NCBI RefSeq assembly: GCF_002261185.1
Contig: NZ_NEVQ01000022.1
Coordinates: 1-64,000 of the forward strand
Origin: Bordetella genomosp. 4
GTDB taxonomy: Bacteria; Pseudomonadota; Gammaproteobacteria; Burkholderiales; Burkholderiaceae_B
Length of the DNA: 64,000 nucleotides
Direction of reading: 5' to 3'
Numbering within the stretch: the first letter of the stretch is position 1; each line of letters begins with the position of its first letter. Made by a program: the position numbers and the translations under genes. The notes beneath the pieces were generated by a model that was not told the origin of the DNA, did no database searches, and saw only the letters and a list, made by a program, of their open reading frames with translations. Positions 34,346-43,166 of this stretch are shown in pieces.

Positions 34346-34801
34346 ATGCACGATACTTCTTTATATTTCGAAGACTTCCAACCGGGCCAGACATTCGAAA
34401 GCGGCGGCCGCACACTGACCGAAGCCGATCTGACCATGTTTTCCATGGTCTCTGGCGACTGGAACCCCATCCATGCCGATGCCGTCTATGCTGCGGGCAC
34501 GCGCTATGGCCAACGATTGATACACGGTACGCTGGGCATTGCCATCGCCACGGGCATGATGCATGAACTAGGTATCTTTCACCGCTCGGTTGTGGCGATG
34601 CTGTCGCTGCGCGAATGGAAATTCGTCAAGCCGATCTTTGTCGGCGACACGCTGCATCTCGTGCTGGATATTCTGGCGGTCAATCCCGGCACCAGCACAC
34701 GCGTGGGCGCGATTGACCGGCGTCTACGGCTGGTAAACCAGAACGGCGAAACCGTTCAGGACGGCAGCAGCGAGGTGCTGGTCCTCAAGAAGAAAAACTG
34801 A
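34346..34801 (+). CDS. MaoC-family dehydratase, single hotdog
   Basis: 151 aa. YFEDFQPGQTFESGGRTLTEADLTMFSMVSGDWNPIHAD carries the catalytic Asp/His pair at 38 and 43; RLIHGTLGIAIATGMM gives the hotdog helix. Small MaoC proteins hydrate enoyl-CoA as dimers. It is the last gene of the plus-strand operon, 57 bp after the ligase, giving this operon two hydratases that may act on different intermediates. Confidence 0.9.
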   Translation: MHDTSLYFEDFQPGQTFESGGRTLTEADLTMFSMVSGDWNPIHADAVYAAGTRYGQRLIHGTLGIAIATGMMHELGIFHRSVVAMLSLREWKFVKPIFVGDTLHLVLDILAVNPGTSTRVGAIDRRLRLVNQNGETVQDGSSEVLVLKKKN

Positions 34802-34845
34802 ACGGTGATGCATCGGACATACATAACGTTTTTCCGAAACGGGAA

Positions 34846-34866
34846 AACAGGAACGTTATTCCTGTT
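34846..34866. terminator. Probable bidirectional terminator between convergent genes
   Basis: AACAGGAA, 5-nt loop, TTCCTGTT. On the minus strand it is followed by TTCCCGTTT. It lies between the stops of the MaoC gene (plus) and the SRPBCC gene (minus). The stem is only 8 bp with modest GC, so this is a moderate call. Confidence 0.45.
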
Positions 34867-34880
34867 CGCCCGAGCGATGC

Positions 34881-35327
34881 TCACTCCGTGACATTGGCCT
34901 CAACCAGTTTTGCCAGTTGCAGCAGCGATTCCTGCCATCCCAGATAGCACATTTCGGCGGGAATCATCTCTGGGATTCCTTCCTGCACGATATTCAGTTC
35001 GGTCCCGCATACGACCTGCTTCAGCGATACGGTAACAGTCATTTCGCCAGGCAAATCGGCGTTATCAAAACTGTCCGTATAACGAATTTTCTCAAATGGC
35101 ACCAACTCCAGATATTCGCCGCCGAACGACTCGCTCTTACCGGTGCCGAAATTGTGGAAAGACATTTTGTGCGTGCCGCCGACCCGCGCATCCAGGTGAT
35201 GCACCTCGCAGGTATATCCGTAGGGGGGCAGCCATTTGGCAGCAGCATCGGGCTCGAGAAAGGCTCGGTAGACGCGCTCGGGGGTAGCGCGCAAGACACG
35301 GTGTAGGCGAACGGTTCCGGTTGTCAT
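34881..35327 (-). CDS. SRPBCC / AHSA1-family protein
   Basis: 148 aa. TVRLHRVLRATPERVYRAFLEPDAAAKWLPPYGYTCEVHHLD is the START/Bet v1-like opening of AHSA1-type proteins, and GWQESLLQLAKLVEA is the closing helix. These small proteins bind hydrophobic ligands or act as stress-related helpers; many sit next to ArsR regulators, but none is here. The specific role is unknown. Convergent with the MaoC gene. Confidence 0.85.
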   Translation of the reverse strand: MTTGTVRLHRVLRATPERVYRAFLEPDAAAKWLPPYGYTCEVHHLDARVGGTHKMSFHNFGTGKSESFGGEYLELVPFEKIRYTDSFDNADLPGEMTVTVSLKQVVCGTELNIVQEGIPEMIPAEMCYLGWQESLLQLAKLVEANVTE

Positions 35328-35641
35328 GATGAGAACTCCTTAGGGTTGACGCCCCCGCCGCGCCTGTGGCGGCGGTTCAAAAACGGGGGATGTACTCCTA
35401 CGACGAATCAACACTCAAAAAATCGACAACGATCAGATTAGAGAAAACCCTGATCAAAACGCTCAGCACGTAACATTGCAAGGCAATCCACGGACAATAC
35501 ATGTATAGAAAACGTCGATTTTTATACTTCTTCGAGCGGACATATATAAAAAAGGCGCGTTTCGTGCACCAGTGCAAACAGCCCGCCGAGTCTTTCCACC
35601 AGGGTCAACGCAATCGTGCGAACTAGACAATCTCGCAAACC
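35328..35641. other. AT-richer intergenic region, no gene seen
   Basis: 314 bp between the divergent SRPBCC and TfoX-like genes. It is visibly richer in A and T than its surroundings (for example TTTTTATACTTC and ACATATATAAAAAAGG near 35519-35553), so promoters for both genes are likely here. A GC hairpin (CCGCCGC/GTGGCGG) lies near 35353-35370. I see no coding frame or RNA gene. Confidence 0.5.
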
Positions 35642-36043
35642 GTGACCGAATCCCTCTTCAATCCCATTCACCGTGGCCGCAACCAGAACTCCCTGCTCTG
35701 GCTTTTCGACACGCTCGAGCGCGACGCGGGCTATATGCGCCGGCAGATGTTCGGCTGTCAGGCGGCCTACTTGGATGGCAGGTTGTATCTCGTTGTCGCC
35801 GATAAAGGGGATCCCTGGGACGGCCTGCTGGTCTGCACGTCACAGGAACAGCATGCCGGCCTGATGCAGGATATGCCGGCGTTGCGCCCGCATGCCGTCT
35901 TGGGAAAATGGCTATATGTGCCGCAAGACGATCCCGAGTTCGAATCGATAGCGGAACAGCTGGTGGCCTTGGCGCTGGCACGCGACTCGCGCTTTGGTGT
36001 CGAGCCCAAACCTCGCAAGCGCAAACAGCGTCTCTTCACTTGA
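35642..36043 (+). CDS. Small protein with TfoX N-terminal-like domain
   Basis: 133 aa, GTG start. YMRRQMFGCQAAYLDGRLYLVVADKGDPWDGLLVCT and LGKWLYVPQDDPE resemble the TfoX N-terminal-type domain (MFG then a beta hairpin of the form YLDG), seen in many small proteins besides the competence regulator. The C-terminus is basic (KPRKRKQRLF). No TfoX C-terminal domain is present, so I do not assign competence. It stands alone between the AT-rich gap and the convergent aldo-keto reductase. Confidence 0.7.
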   Translation: MTESLFNPIHRGRNQNSLLWLFDTLERDAGYMRRQMFGCQAAYLDGRLYLVVADKGDPWDGLLVCTSQEQHAGLMQDMPALRPHAVLGKWLYVPQDDPEFESIAEQLVALALARDSRFGVEPKPRKRKQRLFT

Positions 36044-36106
36044 GCCGCCTCGCCAGACACGACCGTGCGCTTTGCGCAGCCGCTCTGGCTTGGCGAAACG
36101 CTGCAA

Positions 36107-36910
36107 TCAATCCCACACCGGCGCCAAACCCTCAGGGCTGACTTCGCGGCCATTGCGCTCCAATGCGGCGATCTGCGCCATGTCGTCTGCGTCCAGCTTC
36201 AGATCGCGTGCGAGCAGATTGCTGGCCAGGTTTTCGCGTTTGGTCGAGGACGGGATTACGGCATATCCCAGATGCAGGGCCCAGGCCAGCGCGACTTGTG
36301 CTACGGTCGCCTGATGCTTGTCGGCGATCTTTGCCAGCACAGGGTCCTTCAGCACTTTGCCGTAGGCCAGCGTCATGTACGAAGTCACAGTGATGCCCTG
36401 CTCCTTGAGAAAGGCCGTCAGCTTGTGATTCTGCAGATAGGGGCTCAACTCGATCTGGTTGGTCGCGATCTCGCCCTTGCCGACCACATCAATGGCCTGC
36501 TTGGTCAACTCGATATTGAAGTTCGAGATACCGATCTGGCGCGTCAGTCCCAGTGATTTAGCCTCGGCCAGGGCCTCCATGTATTCGGACAGCGCAACGC
36601 CGTTGCCCGGCGCGGGCCAGTGGATCAAAGTCAGGTCCACATAATCAGTGCGCAGTTTGTCCAGGCTCTCGCGCAGACTGGGCACGAGCTTGGATTTGGC
36701 GTAGTTGTCGGTCCAGATCTTTGTGGTCACGAACAGATCGGCGCGTTTGATACCGCTGTCGGCGATGGCTTGGCCGACTTCGGCCTCATTGCCATAGATC
36801 TGCGCGGTATCGATTGCGCGATAGCCTACATCCAGGGCATTACGGACCGAATCAATCACGGTCTGACCGGTCAGGCGAAAGGTGCCGACACCAAAAGAAG
36901 GAATACTCAT
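36107..36910 (-). CDS. dkgB: Aldo/keto reductase, DkgB-like
   Basis: NADPH-dependent reductase of methylglyoxal, 2,5-diketo-gluconate and other carbonyls. 267 aa, the same as E. coli DkgB. The catalytic tetrad is complete: Asp34, Tyr39 ([12 protein letters not shown]), Lys64 (VTTKIW) and His97 (LIHWP). [16 protein letters not shown] is the NADPH 2-prime phosphate loop. ATG 36910 starts the conserved [13 protein letters not shown]; a longer frame adds six residues. It follows an MFS gene on the minus strand, 52 bp apart, likely co-transcribed. Confidence 0.88.
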   Translation of the reverse strand: MSIPSFGVGTFRLTGQTVIDSVRNALDVGYRAIDTAQIYGNEAEVGQAIADSGIKRADLFVTTKIWTDNYAKSKLVPSLRESLDKLRTDYVDLTLIHWPAPGNGVALSEYMEALAEAKSLGLTRQIGISNFNIELTKQAIDVVGKGEIATNQIELSPYLQNHKLTAFLKEQGITVTSYMTLAYGKVLKDPVLAKIADKHQATVAQVALAWALHLGYAVIPSSTKRENLASNLLARDLKLDADDMAQIAALERNGREVSPEGLAPVWD

Positions 36911-36961
36911 GAGAAATCTCCGATTCAAATTAGTAGCGATAAGGGGATTGTTCGCGTTTGC

Positions 36962-38125
36962 TCAAACGCACTCAGCCACGCGGCGGCGGCTTGCGCCACT
37001 CAGCCAGACCAGCCCCAGCCCACCTGCCGCCAACACGGCGCCGGCCAACGGCACGGCGGCATAACCCAACCCTTGGCTGATGACCACGCCGCCCAACGCC
37101 GCGCCCACTGCATTACCCAAGTTAAAGGCGCCGATGTTCACCGACGAAGCCAGACCCGGCGCCTGGGCAGCCGCCTGCATCACGCGCATCTGCACCGGCG
37201 GCACGATGCCGAAGGCGGCCGCCCCCCACACCACCAATCCGATGGCCGTGCCCACATGGGTCGTCATCAACCATGGCAGTATGGCCATGACAATCGCCAG
37301 CGTCGCAAGGATCAGCTTCGTCGCGCCATCGAGCGACCAGTCGGCCAGCCGGCCACCCAGGGTATTGCCAACCGTAAAGCCTACGCCAATCAACACCAGA
37401 GCAAAAGCCACAAATCCAGGGCTGGCATGGGTGATGTCGGCCAGCACCGGGGCAACATAGGTGTACAGCGTGAACATGGCGCCCGCGCCCAACACGGTCG
37501 TGCTCATGGCCATCAGCACCTCGGGGCGCGTCAGCACCTTCAGTTCGCGGCGTACTTCCGGGCGTTTGCCCGGCTCGCCTTTGGGTAACGCCATCCACAA
37601 TGCCGCGATGGTGATCAGGCCCAATAAGGCCGTGCCGGCGAATGACATGCGCCAACCGACTTGCTGCCCGATCCAGGTCGCCGCCGGGACGCCGCCGATA
37701 TTGGCTACCGTCAGGCCCATGAACATGGCAGCAATGGCGCTGGCCTGTTTCTCTCTAGGCACAACACTCGCCGCCACGACAGCACCGAGTCCAAAGAATG
37801 CGCCGTGATTAAGGCTCGTGATCAGACGCGACAGCAACAAGGTCGTATAGCCCGGCGCCAGGGCCGACAGCAGGTTGCCGATAGTGAAGATCAGCATCAG
37901 CGACATCAGTGCCGCACGCTTGCCGAACCGGCTGAACAGCAGTGTCATGATCGGCGCGCCGATCATCACGCCTACGGCATAGGCCGACACCAGCATGCCG
38001 GCCGTCGGAATACTGACCTGCACGCCGTCGGCGATGACCGGCAGCAGGCCCATGGGGGAAAACTCGGTGGTGCCAATGGCGAATGCGCCGGTAGCCAACG
38101 CGAGCAATGCAGCAGAAGACTTCAT
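36962..38125 (-). CDS. MFS transporter, DHA1 family (AraJ/YdhP-like)
   Basis: Inner-membrane exporter with 12 predicted helices, 387 aa. LALATGAFAIGTTEFSPMGLLPVIADGVQVS is the marker of the AraJ/PbuE/YdhP group; SRFGKRAALM is the loop 2-3 motif and LITSLNHGAFFGLGAVVAASVV the next helix. ATG 38125 has GGAG five bases upstream. Divergent from a LysR gene and followed by dkgB, so it may belong to a LysR-controlled response to a toxic carbonyl or drug. The exported compound is unknown. Confidence 0.88.
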   Translation of the reverse strand: MKSSAALLALATGAFAIGTTEFSPMGLLPVIADGVQVSIPTAGMLVSAYAVGVMIGAPIMTLLFSRFGKRAALMSLMLIFTIGNLLSALAPGYTTLLLSRLITSLNHGAFFGLGAVVAASVVPREKQASAIAAMFMGLTVANIGGVPAATWIGQQVGWRMSFAGTALLGLITIAALWMALPKGEPGKRPEVRRELKVLTRPEVLMAMSTTVLGAGAMFTLYTYVAPVLADITHASPGFVAFALVLIGVGFTVGNTLGGRLADWSLDGATKLILATLAIVMAILPWLMTTHVGTAIGLVVWGAAAFGIVPPVQMRVMQAAAQAPGLASSVNIGAFNLGNAVGAALGGVVISQGLGYAAVPLAGAVLAAGGLGLVWLSGASRRRVAECV

Positions 38126-38343
38126 CTTTGCTCCGAAAATAATGCGCAACGAGCCGGTTTGCGACTGAAGGTATCCTGTTCCTGTCCCGGAAGGAAACCA
38201 TCACCGCAGCCGTTCCTTGAATCAAATAGGGTGAAATTGGGTGAAGGCGTAATGCCTGCGAGGAGGCCTCACGGTGTCGCCTTCGTTCCCTCGATGTGCA
38301 GCAGTATGCCGGTTTAATATTTGCAGATTAAGCCTGGTATCGG

Positions 38344-38357
38344 TCAAATATATTTGA
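38344..38357. promoter_or_regulatory. Perfect palindrome upstream of lysR (candidate operator)
   Basis: TCAAATATATTTGA is a perfect 14-bp palindrome 13 bp before the LysR ATG at 38371. A second AT-rich inverted repeat, TTAATATTTGCAGATTAA, lies just upstream near 38313-38330. Both are in the region shared with the divergent MFS gene, so self-repression and MFS control by the LysR product are likely. Confidence 0.45.
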
Positions 38358-38370
38358 TTTAATATCAACA

Positions 38371-39270
38371 ATGAAAACCACACTCGACGAATTGCAGGCT
38401 TTTGTGGCGGTGGTGGATACAGGCACAATCACCGCCGCGTCCGAGGCGCTCGGCCTGACGATCTCGGCCACCAGCCGCACGCTGGGCCGCCTGGAAGAAA
38501 AGCTGCAGACTACCCTGCTGCGCCGGACCACCCGGCGGCTGGAGCTGACCGAGGAAGGCGCAGCATTCCTGCAACATGCCCGGGCCATTTTGGCATCGGT
38601 GGACGAGGCCGAGGAACAGATGGCCGCCCGGCGCATGCGCCCAGCCGGCCGGCTGCGGGTCGACGCGGCCACCCCTTTTATGCTGCATGTGCTCGTGCCG
38701 CTGATCGCAGGCTTTCGTGAGCGCTACCCCGAGGTAGAACTGGAGCTCACCTCGAACGAAGGCTTTATTGATTTGATCGAAAAACGCACAGACGTGGCGT
38801 TCCGTATTGGCACCCTCAAAGACTCCACCCTGCATGCGCGCCTGGTCGGCACCAGCCATCTGAGGCTACTCGCCAGCCCTGCCTATCTCAAACGTTACGG
38901 GACGCCTACCGAGCCGGGGCAACTCGCACAGCACGCGCTGCTGGGCTTCACCCAACCCGAAATCCTGAATGACTGGCCGTTGCGCGACGCTGGCGGCAAC
39001 ACCATACATATCAAACCGACGATCGCGTCCTCCAGCGGGGAAACGCTGCGGCGCATGGCATTGGAGGGGCTGGGCATCGTCTGCCTGTCGAATTTCATGT
39101 CGGGCGAGGACCGCCGCAAAGGCGATCTGGTGCAAGTACTATCCAAGCATACGCTCGAAGTGCGCCAACCGATCAACGCGGTCTACTATCGCAACACCAC
39201 CGTGGCCGCACGGATTACGTGTTTTGTGGACTACGTGATCGAGGCCCTGGGCAAACGCGCCTACGTCTGA
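38371..39270 (+). CDS. LysR-family transcriptional regulator
   Basis: 299 aa. HTH region LDELQAFVAVVDTGTITAASEALGLTISATSRTLGRLEEKL (about 4-44), then TEEGAAFLQHARAIL and an effector domain that begins LRVDAATPFMLHVLVPL. The form is close to the DsdC/YafC-type group that often controls a divergent MFS gene. It is divergent from the MFS/dkgB pair. The ligand is unknown. Confidence 0.92.
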   Translation: MKTTLDELQAFVAVVDTGTITAASEALGLTISATSRTLGRLEEKLQTTLLRRTTRRLELTEEGAAFLQHARAILASVDEAEEQMAARRMRPAGRLRVDAATPFMLHVLVPLIAGFRERYPEVELELTSNEGFIDLIEKRTDVAFRIGTLKDSTLHARLVGTSHLRLLASPAYLKRYGTPTEPGQLAQHALLGFTQPEILNDWPLRDAGGNTIHIKPTIASSSGETLRRMALEGLGIVCLSNFMSGEDRRKGDLVQVLSKHTLEVRQPINAVYYRNTTVAARITCFVDYVIEALGKRAYV

Positions 39271-39303
39271 GCGCATGACATCCGTCACCGGAAGACATTG
39301 CGA

Positions 39304-39437
39304 GCAGGAGGTCGGCGTGTAAAAGCCCCGCCGGGCCGTTGAGCCGCGATTTAGCCCGCGAAGCGGGCCGAGGCCCCTGCTCATGGGCCGAGTCGCGGCG
39401 ATAGGCCCGGCGGGGCTTTTACACGCCGACCTCCTGC
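39304..39437 (+). repeat. Long-hairpin element B3 (candidate structured RNA)
   Basis: ACATTGCGA, a perfect 34-bp stem (39304-39337 with 39404-39437), then GCCAAAAGAAC. The core has GTTGA opposite GATA, a perfect 7-bp stem GCCGCGA/TCGCGGC, a hairpin GCCCGC-GAA-GCGGGC and a hairpin GGCCC-loop-GGGCC. Main stem, second stem and both hairpins differ from B1 and B2 while pairing is kept. It lies 33 bp after the LysR stop and 81 bp before the convergent fumarase stop. It has no T-run of its own, so it is not an ordinary terminator. Confidence 0.78.
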
Positions 39438-39518
39438 GCCAAAAGAACTCCACTCGACGCATGCCACAGACCACAACCCTGGCGGGGAAAAATGCCCTGG
39501 GGCTTGCCGGCAAAGGCT

Positions 39519-41042
39519 TTAAGCGACCGCGACCGGAATCTTGCCGATGCGGGCCTGCCACTCCTTCGGACCGGTGGTGTGCACCGACGTGCCCTCGGAA
39601 TCGACCGCCACCGTGACCGGCATGTCTTTCACGTCGAACTCGTAAATGGCTTCCATGCCCAGGTCTTCAAAGGCCAGCACGCGCGCTTCGCGGATCGCCT
39701 TGGACACGAGATAAGCAGCGCCGCCGACAGCCATCAAATAGGCCGACTTGTGCTTGCGGATGGCTTCGATAGCGACGGGACCGCGTTCGGACTTGCCGAT
39801 CATCGAGATCAAGCCGGTCTGAGCCAGCATCATCTCGGTGAACTTGTCCATGCGGGTCGCCGTGGTAGGACCTGCGGGGCCAACCACCTCGTCGCGCACC
39901 GGATCAACCGGGCCTACGTAGTAGATGACGCGGTTGGTGAAATCCACCGGCAGCGGCTCGCCCTTGGCCAGCATGTCCTGAATACGCTTGTGCGCGGCAT
40001 CGCGGCCGGTCAACATCTTGCCCGACAGCAGCAGCGTCTGGCCGGGTTTCCAGCTTGCGACCTCGGCCGGCGTCAAGGTGTCCAGGTTCACTTGCTTGGA
40101 CTTGTTGTAATCCGGCGCCCAGTGGACCTCGGGCCATTCCGACAAGGACGGCGGATCCAGGCGAGCCGGGCCGGAGCCGTCCAGCTCAAAGTGAGCATGA
40201 CGCGTGGCCGCACAGTTCGGGATCATCGCAACCGGCTTGGAGGCTGCGTGCGTCGGGAACGTATTGATCTTGACGTCCAGCACGGTGGTCAGGCCGCCCA
40301 GGCCCTGCGCGCCGATGCCCAGCGCGTTGACCTTTTCGTAGAGTTCGATACGCAGCTCTTCGAGCTTGTTCTGCGGGCCGCGGGCCAGCAGTTCGTACAT
40401 GTCGATGTCTTCCATGAGCGACTGCTTGGCCATCAACATGGCTTTCTCGGCCGTGCCGCCGACGCCGATACCCAGCATGCCGGGCGGGCACCAGCCTGCG
40501 CCCATCGTCGGCACCGTCTTGAGCACCCAATCCACCAGCGAGTCGCTGGGATTCAACATGACGAACTTGGATTTGTTCTCGGAGCCACCGCCCTTCGAGG
40601 CGATTTGCACGTCGACCTTGTCACCCGGGACAAGCTCGACGTGCAAAATACAGGGTGTGTTGTCGCGGGTGTTTTTACGCGCAAAGATCGGGTCGTCCAA
40701 CACCGAGGCACGCAGTGGATTGTCGGGATTGGTGTATCCCTGGCGCACGCCTTCGTCGCACAGTTCTTGCAGCGTACGCTTGGTCTCAAAGCGCACGTTC
40801 ATGCCTACTTTCAAGAACACGTTGACGATACCCGTGTCCTGGCACAGCGGGCGCTTGCCCTCGGCGCACATGCGCGAGTTGGTCAGGATCTGGGCCATGG
40901 CATCACGCGCAGCCGGGCTTTCCTCGCGCTCGTAGGCGCGGGCCAGATGGCGGATATAGTCAACGGGATGGTAATAGCTGATGAACTGAATCCCATCAGC
41001 AATAGACTGTATGAAGTCTTCTTCTTTGATCAGAGTAGACAT
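39519..41042 (-). CDS. Class I fumarate hydratase (iron-sulfur)
   Basis: Converts fumarate to malate in the TCA cycle with a [4Fe-4S] cluster. 507 aa, close to the full-length single-chain class I form (FumA/FumB type). The three cluster ligands are visible: Cys67 in RPLCQDTGIVNVFLKVG, GWCPPGMLGIGVGG, and PNCAATRHAHFELDG. Class I enzymes are oxygen- and superoxide-sensitive, and many bacteria also carry the stable class II FumC; none is in this window. Stands alone, after a probable terminator of the crotonase gene. Confidence 0.95.
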   Translation of the reverse strand: MSTLIKEEDFIQSIADGIQFISYYHPVDYIRHLARAYEREESPAARDAMAQILTNSRMCAEGKRPLCQDTGIVNVFLKVGMNVRFETKRTLQELCDEGVRQGYTNPDNPLRASVLDDPIFARKNTRDNTPCILHVELVPGDKVDVQIASKGGGSENKSKFVMLNPSDSLVDWVLKTVPTMGAGWCPPGMLGIGVGGTAEKAMLMAKQSLMEDIDMYELLARGPQNKLEELRIELYEKVNALGIGAQGLGGLTTVLDVKINTFPTHAASKPVAMIPNCAATRHAHFELDGSGPARLDPPSLSEWPEVHWAPDYNKSKQVNLDTLTPAEVASWKPGQTLLLSGKMLTGRDAAHKRIQDMLAKGEPLPVDFTNRVIYYVGPVDPVRDEVVGPAGPTTATRMDKFTEMMLAQTGLISMIGKSERGPVAIEAIRKHKSAYLMAVGGAAYLVSKAIREARVLAFEDLGMEAIYEFDVKDMPVTVAVDSEGTSVHTTGPKEWQARIGKIPVAVA

Positions 41043-41076
41043 GGCGATTTAAGCGAAAGCAACAAAAATGGAACAA

Positions 41077-41097
41077 GCGGCCCGACTGGCGGGCCGC
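41077..41097 (-). terminator. Probable terminator of the crotonase gene
   Basis: On the minus strand, GCGGCCC, 7-nt loop, GGGCCGC, then TTGTTCCATTTTTG. It lies 40 bp past the crotonase stop and just before the fumarase start, so it separates these two minus-strand genes. Confidence 0.55.
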
Positions 41098-41137
41098 ACG
41101 ATAATCAACAGCTTATTTTAGGCCTCGGCGCGCCAGC

Positions 41138-41905
41138 CTATTTGCCTTGCCACACGGGCTTGCGTTTTTCGGCAAAGGCGGTGGCGCCCTCTTTGGCGTC
41201 GGCCGAGGTGAAGATATGGGCGATCAGCGGGCGCTGGCGGTCAAACATCCCTTCTTGATCCCAATCCGTCCCTTGGGCCACGATGCTCTTGGCGGTCTGC
41301 ACGGCCAACGGGCCGTTTTCAACGATGATGCGGGCCAATTCCAGTGCGCCCTCCAACGCCTTGCCCGGCTCGGTCAGGCGATTGACCAGGCCATAGCTGT
41401 GCGCACGTTCCGCGCTCAGCATCTCGCCGGTCAAAATGAATTCCATGGCAATGTGATACGGCAGACGGCGCGGCAAACGCAGCAAACCGCCAGCGCCCGC
41501 CACCAGGCCGCGCTTGACCTCGGGCAGGCCGAACTTGGCGTTATTGGCGGCGACGATCAGGTCGGATGCCAATGCCATCTCACATCCACCGGCCAGCGCA
41601 TAGCCCTCAACGGCAGCGATCAGCGGTTTACGCGGCGGGCGCTCGTTCAGGCCCGCAAAGCCGCGGCCTTCGACATAGGGCCGCTGGCCGCTCTGCGCAA
41701 AAGCCTTCAGGTCCATGCCCGAGGAAAATGTCCCGCCGGCACCGGTCAGAATGCCGATGCGCACGTCATCACGGCTGTCCAGCGCATCGAGCGCCGCGGC
41801 CATGGCCTGTGCGGTTTCCAGGTTGATGGCGTTCTTGGCCTCGGGGCGGTTGACGGTAATGATCTGGATACCGTCGGTCACCTCGACCTTGATCAATTCA
41901 GACAT
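41138..41905 (-). CDS. Enoyl-CoA hydratase/isomerase family protein (crotonase)
   Basis: 255 aa. Oxyanion-hole motifs GAGGTFSSGMDLKAF and EGYALAGGCEMALASD, then FGLPEVKRGLVAGAGGLLRLPRRL with the Glu at the usual catalytic position, and the ending AFAEKRKPVWQGK. These fit the CaiD/crotonase-like group. It has no operon partners and no clear pathway context, so only the class of reaction (hydration or isomerisation of an enoyl-CoA) can be given. Confidence 0.9.
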   Translation of the reverse strand: MSELIKVEVTDGIQIITVNRPEAKNAINLETAQAMAAALDALDSRDDVRIGILTGAGGTFSSGMDLKAFAQSGQRPYVEGRGFAGLNERPPRKPLIAAVEGYALAGGCEMALASDLIVAANNAKFGLPEVKRGLVAGAGGLLRLPRRLPYHIAMEFILTGEMLSAERAHSYGLVNRLTEPGKALEGALELARIIVENGPLAVQTAKSIVAQGTDWDQEGMFDRQRPLIAHIFTSADAKEGATAFAEKRKPVWQGK

Positions 41906-42257
41906 GCAATGCTCCCAAGGCGGACATTCGGCCCGCGGTTATCTATAAGACTTACGGAGATACCGAATCATACGACCATCGGCGCGAGCTTGCCTCCCGC
42001 CCCCGTCCGGACAATCCGGGATGATGTTGCTGGCCCCAGGAGTCGAAATGGCCCGGATTTGGCGTCAAGTACGGCCCTGCCTCCCATTCCCTGGCCATAA
42101 CCAGCCGAAAAGGCGGCGCTTTGCCCGGATATATGCTGCGTCACCGGCTGTCCACCCAGCGAACGCCCAGGCCAGTTAAAATGGCCGACTTTCCCGCCGA
42201 CAGGGCCGGACTGCTCCCGCAGGCCAGCTGCCCGGCGACCCGAATTCCAAGAATCTT
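41906..42257. other. Intergenic region upstream of glyQS, no gene seen
   Basis: 352 bp between the divergent crotonase and glyQ genes. It must hold both promoters; GATATATGCT near 42128 and TTAAAATGG near 42175 are possible -10 regions. A GGCCA/TGGCC inverted repeat surrounds the latter (42171-42187). I see no T-box-like leader, RNA gene or coding frame. Confidence 0.45.

Positions 42258-43166
<909 letters not shown>

Noticed and set aside
35642-36043. TfoX-like gene as a competence regulator
   Set aside because: Only the small N-terminal-type domain is present, the match is weak, and no competence genes are nearby.
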